A DNA stretch of 64,000 nucleotides. It comes from Pithys albifrons albifrons. Its lineage: Eukaryota; Chordata; Aves; Passeriformes; Thamnophilidae. The position numbers and the translations under genes were made by a program. The notes beneath the pieces were generated by a model. That model was given only the letters and a program-made list of their open reading frames with translations, did not search any database and was not told the origin of the DNA. Of this stretch, positions 13,201 through 25,075 are shown one piece after another. Position 1 is the stretch's first letter. Every line of letters starts with the position of its first letter. The stretch covers positions 26,552,523-26,616,522 of the forward strand of contig NC_092462.1 in NCBI RefSeq assembly GCF_047495875.1, written 5' to 3'.

Positions 13201-16200
13201 ATTTCTTTGTTGCAAAACTTAATAAATGCAGATGTAAATAGGTACCTCTAGGCCTGAATTGTTTTCTGTTGAACACCAATAAAAGTGTATCTGGACAGAT
13301 ATTTAGATATTTTAATATGTGTCTAATTATTAATGTATAGTTTTGGTTGTACCTCTCAAGGAATATCCAAAGCCTCACATGCACTTGTGCACTCACTCTC
13401 TCTTTGCTTCTCTCCCTTTTGCATTTAAAGTGTGCAGTAACATGCTGGACTTTTACCTTTGGAGAATTTGATTCAGTCTGACTTATATTGTAAGCAGAAT
13501 TGAGTCGCAGATCATTCTAATTATTGGAAGCATGTGCCTCATCCTTAGCATGTTATAGCACGGTCATTACCATTTACAGTATGTTACAGTTTTAGCCTTT
13601 AAAATATGTTGACAGCTGGGCAGTATCTTCATAGCTCCTATAGTGAAAACCAGTGTGAGGGGAGTGTACATTGAATACAATACAGTGTGACAATCTAAAG
13701 GGCAGGAAGCCTGGTCCAGTGAATGAGCAGTAGATCACGGTTTGAAGGTGAAAAATTTTACATGTAGTTATCTATGCAGAAAACACATCCAAAGGGATTG
13801 TTACCTTCATGTCTTCTTGAAGAATAAAGACATTTATGGAGAAGTAGGGTAAGGAGACACAGGGAAAGACAGGAGGCATCTCATTCCTAGACTTAGCACT
13901 GAGATATGGATATACTTAACTGAAGAGGGAAGGAGTGATGCTTTCTGCTCTCTTCATATGATGAAAATAAAAAGTGATCAGGATAGATTTTTGTTATCCT
14001 CTGGGCACTGAAAGCTTAAATGCAAAATGCATGGCTTATTATCTCTAGCCAACTCTTAGGGGTAAATAGGCAGTATGGGGAATTAGTTGTTGTTAATTGG
14101 ACTTCTGAGCTGAATTCCCAGGGTGCTGCACTATGAGCATATCTCTTTTGTTTTAATATTGAAATAGGGAGAAGTCAGTCCTATGATAGATTCATTCCCC
14201 TGCAGAACAGCAGAGCATGCTAAATCATCATCATCCAAACACTATGTTGCATTCGTTGAATGTAAATATTTTAAGATTAATTTCTACATGTACTATAGAA
14301 GGTATTTTTATATCCATTGACCATTTTAAAACTGTAAGGAGCATAAATTGCCTAATTCTTCTGTAACATTTGAAGATACAACTTGCCATTCCTTAAGCTA
14401 TCATCCAAAGATCTAAAACATTTCTTATCCAGTTTAGGGCACTTGCTTCTACTGTTGGTGAATTGAACTCTTCAAATTTCATGGCAGTGACTGTAATTTC
14501 AGTGATACAATTTTATTACAAACAAAAAGTGCAATCTTGAAAATCATATATCAACATTTTATACAGTGTTTCTTCTTCAGAAAATTTTAATAACAATCAC
14601 AAAAAAAAAACCCAAACCAAACCAAACCAAAAATCTCTCACAGATTCAGGAGACCCAAAGAAAAACAGTCTGCTTCAGGCTTTTGATTTAGGAGCCAGTC
14701 CAGCACATGCTGAAAAAAATTGATAAAGTACCAGTCTCTGGAGTGGAGAAGAGGCCACAGGTCACACACCTCCTTTAACACCCTTATGTAGTTGATCCTC
14801 CTTGCATAGCTAATTGCCACTAATATAATCCAAAAGGTAAATGAAAGAACAGGCTACTCTTTCATTATTGCCTCAGTAAAACATCACAAAGAAATGTTCC
14901 TGGTGCTCCTGAAGTGCTCTGAAAAAAAATCTAGGGAGATGTTTATATGAATTATAAAACCCTTAGAAACCACAAGCAGCAAAACCTTGCTGTATCGTTA
15001 ATGTATATTTAAATCATGAACACAATTTTTAAAAAGATACATAAATGCATGATTGACCTGTCTTCGTTTTTATCTCTCCCCTCACCCCAGCATGGTCAAC
15101 ATTTGCCATTGTAGGTAGCCCTTCCTATTTTAAAGAATTAAGCAACAGCAAAATGTCCGAAGTGTCAGATCCCTTTGACACTTGACCTCTCACTCAGTAG
15201 TTTGGTCTCAGTCAATTCAAAGGAGTTTTATTCTTTATTGGACTCAAAATAAAGATAAGCCTACACTTTCTCACTTGTTCATGGGATCCATGTAAATTAA
15301 TGGCAGATGGTTTTGAATCATTTCCTGTAGAAAGGAGCAACTACTCCTAGTATTTGATGTTTACTACTCTCCCAAAACTTCTGCAGATGAAGAATTGTTC
15401 ACTAATTATCTTTTCAGAGTCCTTGAGATTTTATTAAATAGTAACATCAATTATGCTTATTTTAAAACTGGGAAAGTTGGACTCAAACCAGTTAGGTAAC
15501 TAGATTGCTAAGGTGTTTGGAAGGTAACACTGAGTCACCTGAAGACAATACATTAAAGACACACAAAATCATGGTAACCACCACAAGTGCCCACACTGCT
15601 GATTACACTGCCCTTAATTAAATGATTTCCCCAAGTCTGCCACAGGAAGCTATGTCAGTGAAGGTGCTTTGCCCCTTTGATCCTGGACACACAGCACATC
15701 CTCCCCATAAGGCAGAAGAGATGCAGCCATTCCCCTTGCTTGTGTGGCTGCTGTTGGAGGAAAGGAGCAGTGAGGTGATGATCTCAAGCAGGTCCAGAGA
15801 CGTTTCTATGACAAGTCTTCCTGGAGATGTGAGATGCCTGCAGCATTACACACATTGCTGGGAAAGTATTGCCTCCAATGCCCTGGATAGTCTGAAGGCT
15901 TAGACATGAGCAGCAGATAAGATTTAGCTTCATTGGCACTGAGGAGAAAATACAGTTTTCACAGACTTACAGAACTGTGCAGAGCTCTTTTATTCTTTCA
16001 TTGCTCTGCATGGTAGATGGGTGGACCGACTTATCACCGCTGCAGCAGGAGAACCAACACAGATTTGTTGTAGGGCAGGCTCAGGGACTGATGAAAAACA
16101 AACATGAGCTGTCACCATGTAGGATTCACATCTCAGCTGCATGTGCTGCCCACCGGCTCAGTACCCTGATCCATCTCTCAAACACTTTCCACAGAGGGAG

Positions 16201-16469
16201 AGGGGGTGCACACAAAGCCTGTTTAATTAGGCGTTGTGTAGGAAGGATGAACTCTATCCCAAGTGAGATAGAGGATTGTATGTCTCATCCAGATGGTGAT
16301 TTTTTTTTTAAAGGCAGAAGAAAATAAGCAGGTGTGAGTATGTGGCCTACCTGTATTGGTTTTAATCAGCAACTTTAAGCAAACTCAGTGTTATCATCAG
16401 AAAAGGGGAAAAATAAACAGCTGAGCACTGTGATTCATTTACACTTCAAATATACTTTGAGTTGGTTAT
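10227..16469. other. intergenic DNA, no gene seen
   Basis: Mostly AT-rich unique sequence. It contains an 18-bp perfect AT palindrome (10350-10367) within a TA-rich run and a short (CCAAA)n stretch after an A-run (about 14601-14632). The longest open frames (106 aa near 11343-11663, 116 aa near 15977-16327) show no family resemblance and no exon structure. Confidence 0.55.
10341..10380 (+). repeat. TA-rich low-complexity run with palindrome
   Basis: A TA-rich stretch containing a perfect palindrome at 10350-10367, centred on TATAAATATATTTATA. It could extrude a cruciform, but it looks like ordinary simple sequence just beyond the CR1 tail. Confidence 0.75.
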
Positions 16470-17360
16470 TCCTCAATTAATCAAATAGTTGGTGTATCCC
16501 TAAAGTAGTATAAAGTGACACGCTGTGTGAAATCAATTTTCCCTTCCAAAATCATTAAATTCAGTAGCCTGTGACTACATCCCTGCTAATTCTAGTACCA
16601 GTCCTTTCATCCTCCATTAACTTTGGCACGCCTAACAGGCTGTCAAAAATAATTTCCCAGAACGTAAATAATTCAGAAATTAAAAATTAATAAATAATAA
16701 CAGAGAGCTACTGGGAGATAGACTGGGTCAATTAGTCAGCTCTGCATTCTGTTTCTTCGCAGCAGGGGGGCAGCCACATTCGTTACTAGAATCTTTCCTC
16801 CGATTCCTAGGTCTGATTTACGGCTCTTCATTACTGGATCCAGTCAGACACAATTACCTCCATCACTATCTCAGTTCCTAACTTCAAAGAAACACACATT
16901 TTCTTGTCTGCTTTTTTTCTCCTTGCAGCAGCCTCAGCTTGACGTCCCTGGAATTTCTTCCACGCGGACTAATTAATAAGACTTTGACTTATCATATTCA
17001 CTTCTCTTCTTTGATGTCCTACCTTAGTCAATCATCCTATTTAATTAGAATTTCAATGATAACTTTACTTATCTCGTGGCTAGATGTAAATTAAAATAAC
17101 GGGATTTTAATTCTCTTTCTTACGGGGTTATGACATTTTTGACAGTAAAAGTTTCAACCCAAATACGATATTATGTACTTCCTATGCTAGGACTGCATTC
17201 CACTAAATTGTTTTTCCCTTTGCTACAAAATAATTTTGCTTGTTTAACAAGCTCCACTGAAATGGAAATGAACTACAGTTTCTCCTAACATAATTTGCAC
17301 AGGTCTGTGTTGTGGAAGGTTATGTTGATAGAAATTAATATAATCAGATTATGACACGTG
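16470..17360. promoter_or_regulatory. candidate conserved noncoding element
   Basis: This block differs from its surroundings. It is AT-rich yet keeps many CpGs, for example in 'ccacgcggactaattaata', 'tctcgtggc', 'aacgggatttt' and 'ttacggggtta'. It has clustered homeodomain-type TAATTA/TTAATTAG cores and two TCF/LEF-like sites (ACTTTGAC near 16981 and CTTTGATG at 17009-17016). There is no open frame of note. Retained CpGs and motif clusters are typical of developmental enhancers. Assignment to the LEF1 regulatory domain is inference from human gene order, and conservation could not be tested here. Confidence 0.35.
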
Positions 17361-19240
17361 CCACATAGTCAACAAAGAGAAGGAATGGAATTTAAAAAAA
17401 AAAAAAAAGAGTTCTGGAGAGACAGTGGACCGCTGGACCTCTTCTTTCTCTCCTTTCCAGCAGTTGCTAGTACTTTCCCAAGGTTTCTTGTTTCCTTTCC
17501 AAGTTTACAGACCTAGTCCTGCTGCTTGTACCCAAGCAGCACCTGAGGCTGGATTTTGATTTCAGTGAGACATTGCTAGAACACATATCCATACACTGTT
17601 CACAGAAATGGTATTGTGGCTGTGGCTTAAGGAGCAGCATATCCTTCAGCTATCACTTTTTTCCTCTCTGCAGTACCCAGTATGTGCTTGCACACAGGCT
17701 TGCTTTGCTTCCCATGCCTTTTAGAACTTGCCAGTCTAGGCTGGTATGACAGCAAGTGAATATGAGTGAAAAAATCTCTCACTTTTTAAATGAGAAGCTT
17801 ATGATGGAGAAAAGCCCTAGAAGGATCCATGAAAAGAAAGCTGATGGAGCAGTGGAGTCCTCCTGAGGCCTAATAGATTCCTGGAACGTACCAGTAATCT
17901 GGAAGTGGTACAGAAAAGGCTGAGGAAAGTAAAGGGGATCCAGCCAGGCTTATTGAGCCTTATGCATTTGGGAACTCTTACTCTGTTGGAACTTTCCAAG
18001 AAACCAAGCAAATGGTCATGCACATATATTGGGCTTTTCAGAGAAAAGAGATAAGGAGAGAACCATGTGGAAGAGAAAGCAAGGATGGTCAACATAACAA
18101 GAAATGGTCTAAACAGTGAACAGAGCATTCTTCTGGTGCAAAAAGAAAATACAGTGACAATTTTCTGGCTGGTGCAAAATGTGATACATTACCAAACTGC
18201 CATCAGAGATTACTATCTTTCTAATCATATTTGGTGGAAAAGAAGTTTCCAGTTTTGCACTGCCAAAAAGCAAGTACACTCTGGAAACAAACTTCCAGGT
18301 TTTCTAACCAAAAAGGCCCACATCCTCGGGCTCTATGCTTCCACCAACATCCTAGAAGGGGAAAAATGGATTTTATAGGATGCCACTGTTCCTTTTCCAC
18401 ACTGTTGGGCTGAACATTTGCTAACCCCTCCCCTTTGTTGTATCCAGGGAAAGAAGGAAATGCAGAAAGAGTTAATGAAACATATAGGATGTGGAAAATA
18501 ACTGCTCCTAAAAGAGATAGTTTGGTCCTGTGAAGAGGTAGAAGTAGCAAAGAACATGAGAGCATCACTTGACTAGGACCAATCTGTACAAAATGGGCTT
18601 AGTGTGCTTCTGCCTCAAATCTTATCCTCACATTAGATAGCATTAAACCTGTTGTCATTAAGCTAACATCTCTAGATGCTCTGGTGAGCCATTTACCTGA
18701 TAGCCTTGCTCCTCTTACAAAATGAACTGAAAATGCTTGAAGAGCTGGGTCAGTGCAGCAGCAGAAGTGAACTGCTGGAATTTAATTGACAGCTTCTAGA
18801 ATTTACATTAGTTGAGTTTAAAGCCCAAATAGGGCAAGTTTAAAAAAAGTTAGTTCAATAATAAAATAGTTACCTGTTGCACTGACAGCATCTAAACTAT
18901 TCTATCATAATTTAATAGTGTTGTTCTTTAACAATTGGATTCTGTTTCACTTTCATATTTAGGCATGATTATTTAATCTAATTTAATTGGCTTTCCTATT
19001 TCCCTCAGGGTTCTGGGCCTAGAAAGTTCATATTAAATACTCTAATTGCTCTGAAATTTACTTGTCGTCTGAAATATGCTCCTATTTTAAATATACCCTA
19101 AAATCTAGTTCATACATATTTTCTCTTCTTTCATGAAAAAGAAAAAAATCTTGGTGTCCATAATTTGCACTTAAAAAGAGTCGATAATTAACCAAAATAA
19201 TAATTATAGATTGAAAACAAGGAGGCTGCAGTACAATGAA
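17361..19240. other. intergenic DNA, no gene seen
   Basis: Starts with an A15 run (17394-17408). Overlapping 103-115 aa frames on both strands at 17.8-18.6 kb resemble nothing I know and have no consistent splice signals. I see no repeat family. Confidence 0.55.
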
Positions 19241-19319
19241 CTGTGAGTTACAAACCCATAAATAAGGCCAGGAGGACACATCAAAGCTTTCTGAGCTACT
19301 CTCCAAAAGCAAAGCTGAA

Positions 19320-19815
19320 GCCACTACTGATGGCAGCAGCAGCAGCACCCTACATATTTAATGTGTGGGTCCCTGGTTATCCTTGCAGAACACTGCTCTG
19401 GTCAGTGGAGCAACAGAGCATTTCAGGGCTCACAGATGGTGGGCCCAACCCAGTCCTTCTTGCAGATGGTGATTTCCCATTGATGCCCTACGAAGATCTT
19501 GACTGTGCCGGTCAGCAGCAACTGCAGCAGCGGCCACAACACATTCATGTGCGGCGTGAGGAGGAGGGCACGGACTTTGTGCCGCAGTGGGACCACCACC
19601 ACCACCAGCAGTAAAGTCTAGGGAGCAGAAGCGATGGAAATGCGCTTTAAAATCTCCTGGTCTTGGATGTGTCTGTGCCCGGTGGTGGCATGGGACCAAG
19701 ATCCATTGGGGAGGTCACAAATGGATAGCAAATGCTGATATCGGAGTGCAGAGGCCAGCTCTGCTTGTCAGCATGCTCCTCAGCTTGTCAGGGACCTGCC
19801 TGTCTGCGATCTGAG
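19320..19815. other. isolated GC-rich coding-like patch, unidentified
   Basis: GC content rises abruptly, with GCA/GCC, CAG and CAC/CCA triplet runs. Open frames overlap on both strands: plus 19243-19614 (123 aa, ending in a Gln/His-rich stretch) and minus 19423-19605 (60 aa, with a hydrophobic segment LWPLLQLLLTGTVKIFV). I do not recognise either product. It could be a degraded retrocopy, an unannotated exon, a retroelement fragment or compositional noise. The plus frame starts in AT-rich sequence that does not look coding. Confidence 0.3.
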
Positions 19816-20056
19816 CTGAACAAACATCTGACAGAAGTGTAGTCCAGGGACTGTTCCTCCTTTCCTTTTCAGGAACATGGTCCTTAATGCAAATGCAAGG
19901 GGCTGCTTGGGGTACTCCTTTTGCATCTATATTTTAATAATGGCAGATCTAGCACGACTGGAATGCTGTTTCTGGCTGACAAGTCATCCTGTATTCCCTT
20001 AGCTCTTGCTATTTCTTTTCTTCTCTAAGTCTATTAACCAGAGGCTACTAAATAGA

Positions 20057-20190
20057 TTCCACAGAATATTCTGAGTTGGAAGGGACCCACAAGGATCAGA
20101 GTCCAAATCTTAAATGAATGGCTCCTACAGGGATCAAACTCGTAACCTTGGTGTTATTAGCACCATGCTCTAACCAACTGAGCTGATCTC
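20057..20190 (-). mobile_element. tRNA-Ile-derived SINE with CR1 tail (TguSINE1-like)
   Basis: Read on the minus strand, the element begins near 20189 with GATCAGCTCAGTTGGTTAGAG. It continues through a tRNA-Ile(AAT)-like anticodon arm ('tggtgctaataacacca') and a T-arm/B-box-like 'gagtttgatccct', the order of a tRNA-Ile gene. It then passes into a CR1-type 3' tail (plus-strand reading 'gagttggaagggaccca', then 'agaatattctg'). A tRNA-Ile head on a CR1 tail is the design of TguSINE1, mobilised in trans by CR1. The family is known from songbirds and is the best lineage clue in the window. Mismatches in the acceptor and T arms show it is not a functional tRNA gene. Confidence 0.82.
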
Positions 20191-20880
20191 AAAAGTTAGA
20201 AGACATGACTCAGATCAGGTAACTTATACAATCCTGAACATGGGGAAGGTGTATTAAGGGAAAGATCAACTAGCTGTGTCCTGTTTCCCCTATGCTTCTT
20301 CTAGGTACATGTGGCTTGGATGAGATTTTGAGTCGGAGAACTTTGATCTGACCAGCAGACAAAGTTTTATACCTTCTTGCTTCTGCTTGAGCACCTGCCC
20401 TGGAGCACGTGAGACAGTGGGTGCATATCTTGGTAAACTGGGATGAAGATTTTCCATCCAAGATTCTCAGTGCAGCTGCTGGCACAGCGAGGAGCTGTCA
20501 GGCAAATGTGGGGTTTGTGTCACTCTTTGCAGGGCCCAGTTTCAGATCAGCCTAGAGTAAGGCATCTCCAGGGGAATGGAGCAGGGCAAGGACAGCCTGT
20601 GGTGCTTCAGGCGAGGCATCCAGGGCACTCTGTCAGAAGGGGCACAGCCTTCAGGGAATCCAGGCTCTCCCTGTGGAAGTTCTGTGCAGCCACACACCTT
20701 CCAGGTGTGTTACCTGCGGGTTTGGCACGGGAAAGCCAGTGTGAATGCCTTATAACTCAGACCTTAGAACAGCAAGAGAAATGCTGCTGGGCCCACAGGT
20801 ACGGATCTGCTGCAGTGAAGCACAAAACCTTGCTCAGGCGAGAAGCTGATGTTTCAGAATAGCATTTCGGTAAAACACAC
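20191..20880. other. RPL34 upstream flank
   Basis: GC rises gradually toward the CpG island. A 139-aa plus-strand frame (20443-20862) spans it, but its composition and lack of family resemblance suggest a GC-driven chance frame. No repeat is recognised. Confidence 0.5.
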
Positions 20881-21026
20881 AATAAATAAACTTGGTCGGG
20901 GAGCGGGGTCGGTGGGGAAGCCTGTGCAGTGGGACTCTGGGAAAAGCGGAGCGTCTGCAGCAGACGGGATTTCTTCGTCCTTTCCCGTCACCCGTCGCAC
21001 CAGCTCCCGCCGCCACCGGTGCGCTC

Positions 21027-21100
21027 GCCCCTATGGCCACCACTGCTGCCATCGCCCCTATGGCCCCCGGCGCTGCCATCGTCCCTGTGGCCCCATCGCC
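21027..21100 (+). repeat. 27-bp minisatellite
   Basis: Two full 27-bp units begin at 21027 and 21054 (each starting GCCCCTATGGCC and ending GCTGCCATC). A partial third unit (GTCCCTGTGGCCCC) begins at 21081. The repeat lies in the promoter island, upstream of a second array with a different period. Confidence 0.8.
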
Positions 21101-21139
21101 CCCGCCCCTCCTGACCCTGTTCCCAAGTGGCGCCCATCC

Positions 21140-21265
21140 CTCCTCTGCCGTACAACATGGCACCTCCCTGCCGCTCCTCTGCCGTACAACATGGCACCGC
21201 CTTGCCCCTCCTCTGCCGTACAACATGGCACCGCCCCTGCTCCCCCTCTTCCGTCAACATGGCGG
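21140..21265 (+). repeat. 34-bp minisatellite built on CAACATGGC
   Basis: Three near-identical units share CTCCTCTGCCGTACAACATG and begin at 21140, 21174 and 21208. A diverged fourth unit has CCGTCAACATGGCGGC. The four ATGG cores sit at 21157, 21191, 21225 and 21259, exactly 34 bp apart. The last unit holds a full YY1-type core (AACATGGCGGC), and the others hold the weaker AACATGGCACC. Confidence 0.88.
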
Positions 21266-21266
21266 C
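21255..21266 (+). promoter_or_regulatory. YY1-type site, proximal promoter
   Basis: CAACATGGCGGC closely matches the YY1 consensus (AAnATGGCGGC). It lies about 105-115 bp upstream of the inferred RPL34 start, a usual distance in ribosomal protein promoters. Occupancy is inference. Confidence 0.55.
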
Positions 21267-21302
21267 GCCCACACGCCGCTACGGCCAGGAGCTAGCTCAC
21301 AG

Positions 21303-21314
21303 TGCGCATGCGCC
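21303..21314 (+). promoter_or_regulatory. NRF1 palindrome
   Basis: TGCGCATGCGCC contains the perfect palindrome GCGCATGCGC, the canonical NRF1 site. It lies about 55-65 bp upstream of the inferred transcription start, inside the CpG island. Confidence 0.65.
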
Positions 21315-21340
21315 GCAGTGTCCTGGTTCTAGCGCGCCGC

Positions 21341-21380
21341 TATTTCAATGTTGACCCGCGCATTTCCACTTCCTCTTCCG
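21341..21380 (+). promoter_or_regulatory. RPL34: RPL34 core promoter: AT box and TCT initiator
   Basis: An isolated A/T stretch (TATTTCAATG, 21341-21350) lies about 28 to 19 bp upstream of a pyrimidine initiator, CACTTCCTCTTCCGG. The C at 21369 is the likely start site. Vertebrate ribosomal protein mRNAs start at a C inside such a tract (TCT initiator, 5' TOP), which gives mTOR/LARP1-controlled translation. The TTCCGG part also suits an ETS/GABP site. The exact start is inferred. Confidence 0.6.
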
Positions 21381-21396
21381 GGTCCGGCGGCGCCAG
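21369..21396 (+). other. RPL34: RPL34 exon 1 (5' UTR)
   Basis: A very short noncoding first exon that starts with a TOP-like pyrimidine tract and ends GGCGCCAG before a GTATGG donor at 21397. A tiny untranslated first exon, with the start codon in exon 2, is common in vertebrate ribosomal protein genes. The donor is inferred from position and consensus. Confidence 0.6.
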
Positions 21397-22220
21397 GTAT
21401 GGCGGCGGGCGGCGGGGGCTGTTCGCGCCCATCCGCCCCCATCCGCGGCACGGCGGGCGGCAAGGGCGGCCAGCGGCCCCGGGGGGCTGTGCAGAGGGAC
21501 CGGGGGCGCCGCTGCTGCCCGCGATTGGGCTGGCGGTGGGGCAGAAGTGCCTGCCGAAGAGGGCGGGCCTCTGGCGGGGATCTCGAGCAGGGCCCGGGGC
21601 TCCCGGGCCCGGGCCAGCGGCTCCGGGCTGTGCCTGGGCCGTGACTAGCACAGTTTACTTTTGGATGAGATAGGAAAGCGTACAGCTTGGTGCTGCTCAA
21701 TTTACAGCCTTGGCAGTGCAGCTTATGTTGGTTGTAAAATACTTAGCTTGTTATAAAATTATCTGCGTGCCGTATGACCCCGATTGGCATAAGGGTGTTT
21801 CTCTGCAGCCGTGTTTTTTTCAGTATAAAGAGCCTTTTCAAGTAACACTACGTGCCTCTTTGTTGACAAGATCTTATTGAAACAATAAGATTATAAAATC
21901 CGAAGCTAATGTTGATTATAAAATAGGTAGCTGCTAAAATTTTAAGCAGTTTCCGAAGGGAGCATGACGTCATACGGGTATGACCAGGATCTTCCCTGCA
22001 GGTCGCATGGGACCTGCTGTCACGTGTGTTGTGGTTTTTCGGTTGTGTTGATTGTCATTGATGAGGAAATACCCTAATTTTGCTAATACAGAATGGGCAG
22101 CTGCTGGTTTACACCTTGTGCAGCGGTTCAGTGCAGGTGGTGCTGTGAGAGGTGAACTTCCATGTGTACATCAAGTCCTTAAACAAAAAACAAGTGCTGC
22201 CTTGTGTTTGACTGCTTTAG
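21397..22220 (+). other. RPL34: RPL34 intron 1
   Basis: Interrupts the 5' UTR, from the GT donor at 21397 to the AG acceptor at 22219-22220. Its first 250 bp belong to the CpG island. Beyond that lie the duplicated element and a looser internal repeat, where the TATAAAAT-containing segments near 21730-21765 and 21910-21946 resemble each other. Confidence 0.65.
21784..21884 (+). ncRNA. candidate intronic RNA element, copy 1 (RPL34 intron 1)
   Basis: This stretch of about 100 nt aligns end to end with 22508-22609 in intron 3, at roughly 80% identity by eye with one small gap. Shared blocks include TAAGGGTGTTTCTC, AAAGAGCCTTTTCAAGTA (21827-21844 here) and TTGACAAG. Ribosomal protein introns often host snoRNAs, and TTGACAAG could hold an ACA box (21866-21868). 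AAAGAG (21827-21832) could pair with CTCTTT. However, I see no clear H box (only AGTATA) and no C/D boxes, and the repeat is short for a two-hairpin H/ACA RNA. It may instead be a duplicated splicing or regulatory element. Confidence 0.35.
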
Positions 22221-22229
22221 GTGTAAAAA

Positions 22230-25070
<2,841 letters not shown>

Positions 25071-25075
25071 TTGTG

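Larger units (their letters stand above)
20890..21650. promoter_or_regulatory. RPL34: CpG island of RPL34
   Basis: The block is strongly GC- and CpG-rich against an AT-rich background. It covers the proximal promoter, the short noncoding exon 1 and the start of intron 1. The overlapping Pro/Ala/Arg-rich open frames on both strands (up to 148 aa) are by-products of GC composition. Housekeeping ribosomal protein genes usually start inside such islands. Confidence 0.85.

Noticed and set aside
20118..20189. Functional tRNA-Ile gene on the minus strand
   Set aside because: The T arm and acceptor are degraded, and the sequence continues into a CR1-type tail, so it is a SINE head.
20443..20862. 139-aa plus-strand frame upstream of RPL34
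   Set aside because: GC-driven, with no recognised domain and no conserved start. It runs toward the CpG island, where frames are open by composition.
20834..21355. Overlapping 94-148 aa Pro/Ala/Arg-rich frames on both strands
   Set aside because: They arise from the CpG island and its minisatellites. The 27-bp unit being a multiple of three explains the 9-residue peptide repeat, and the 34-bp unit breaks frame.
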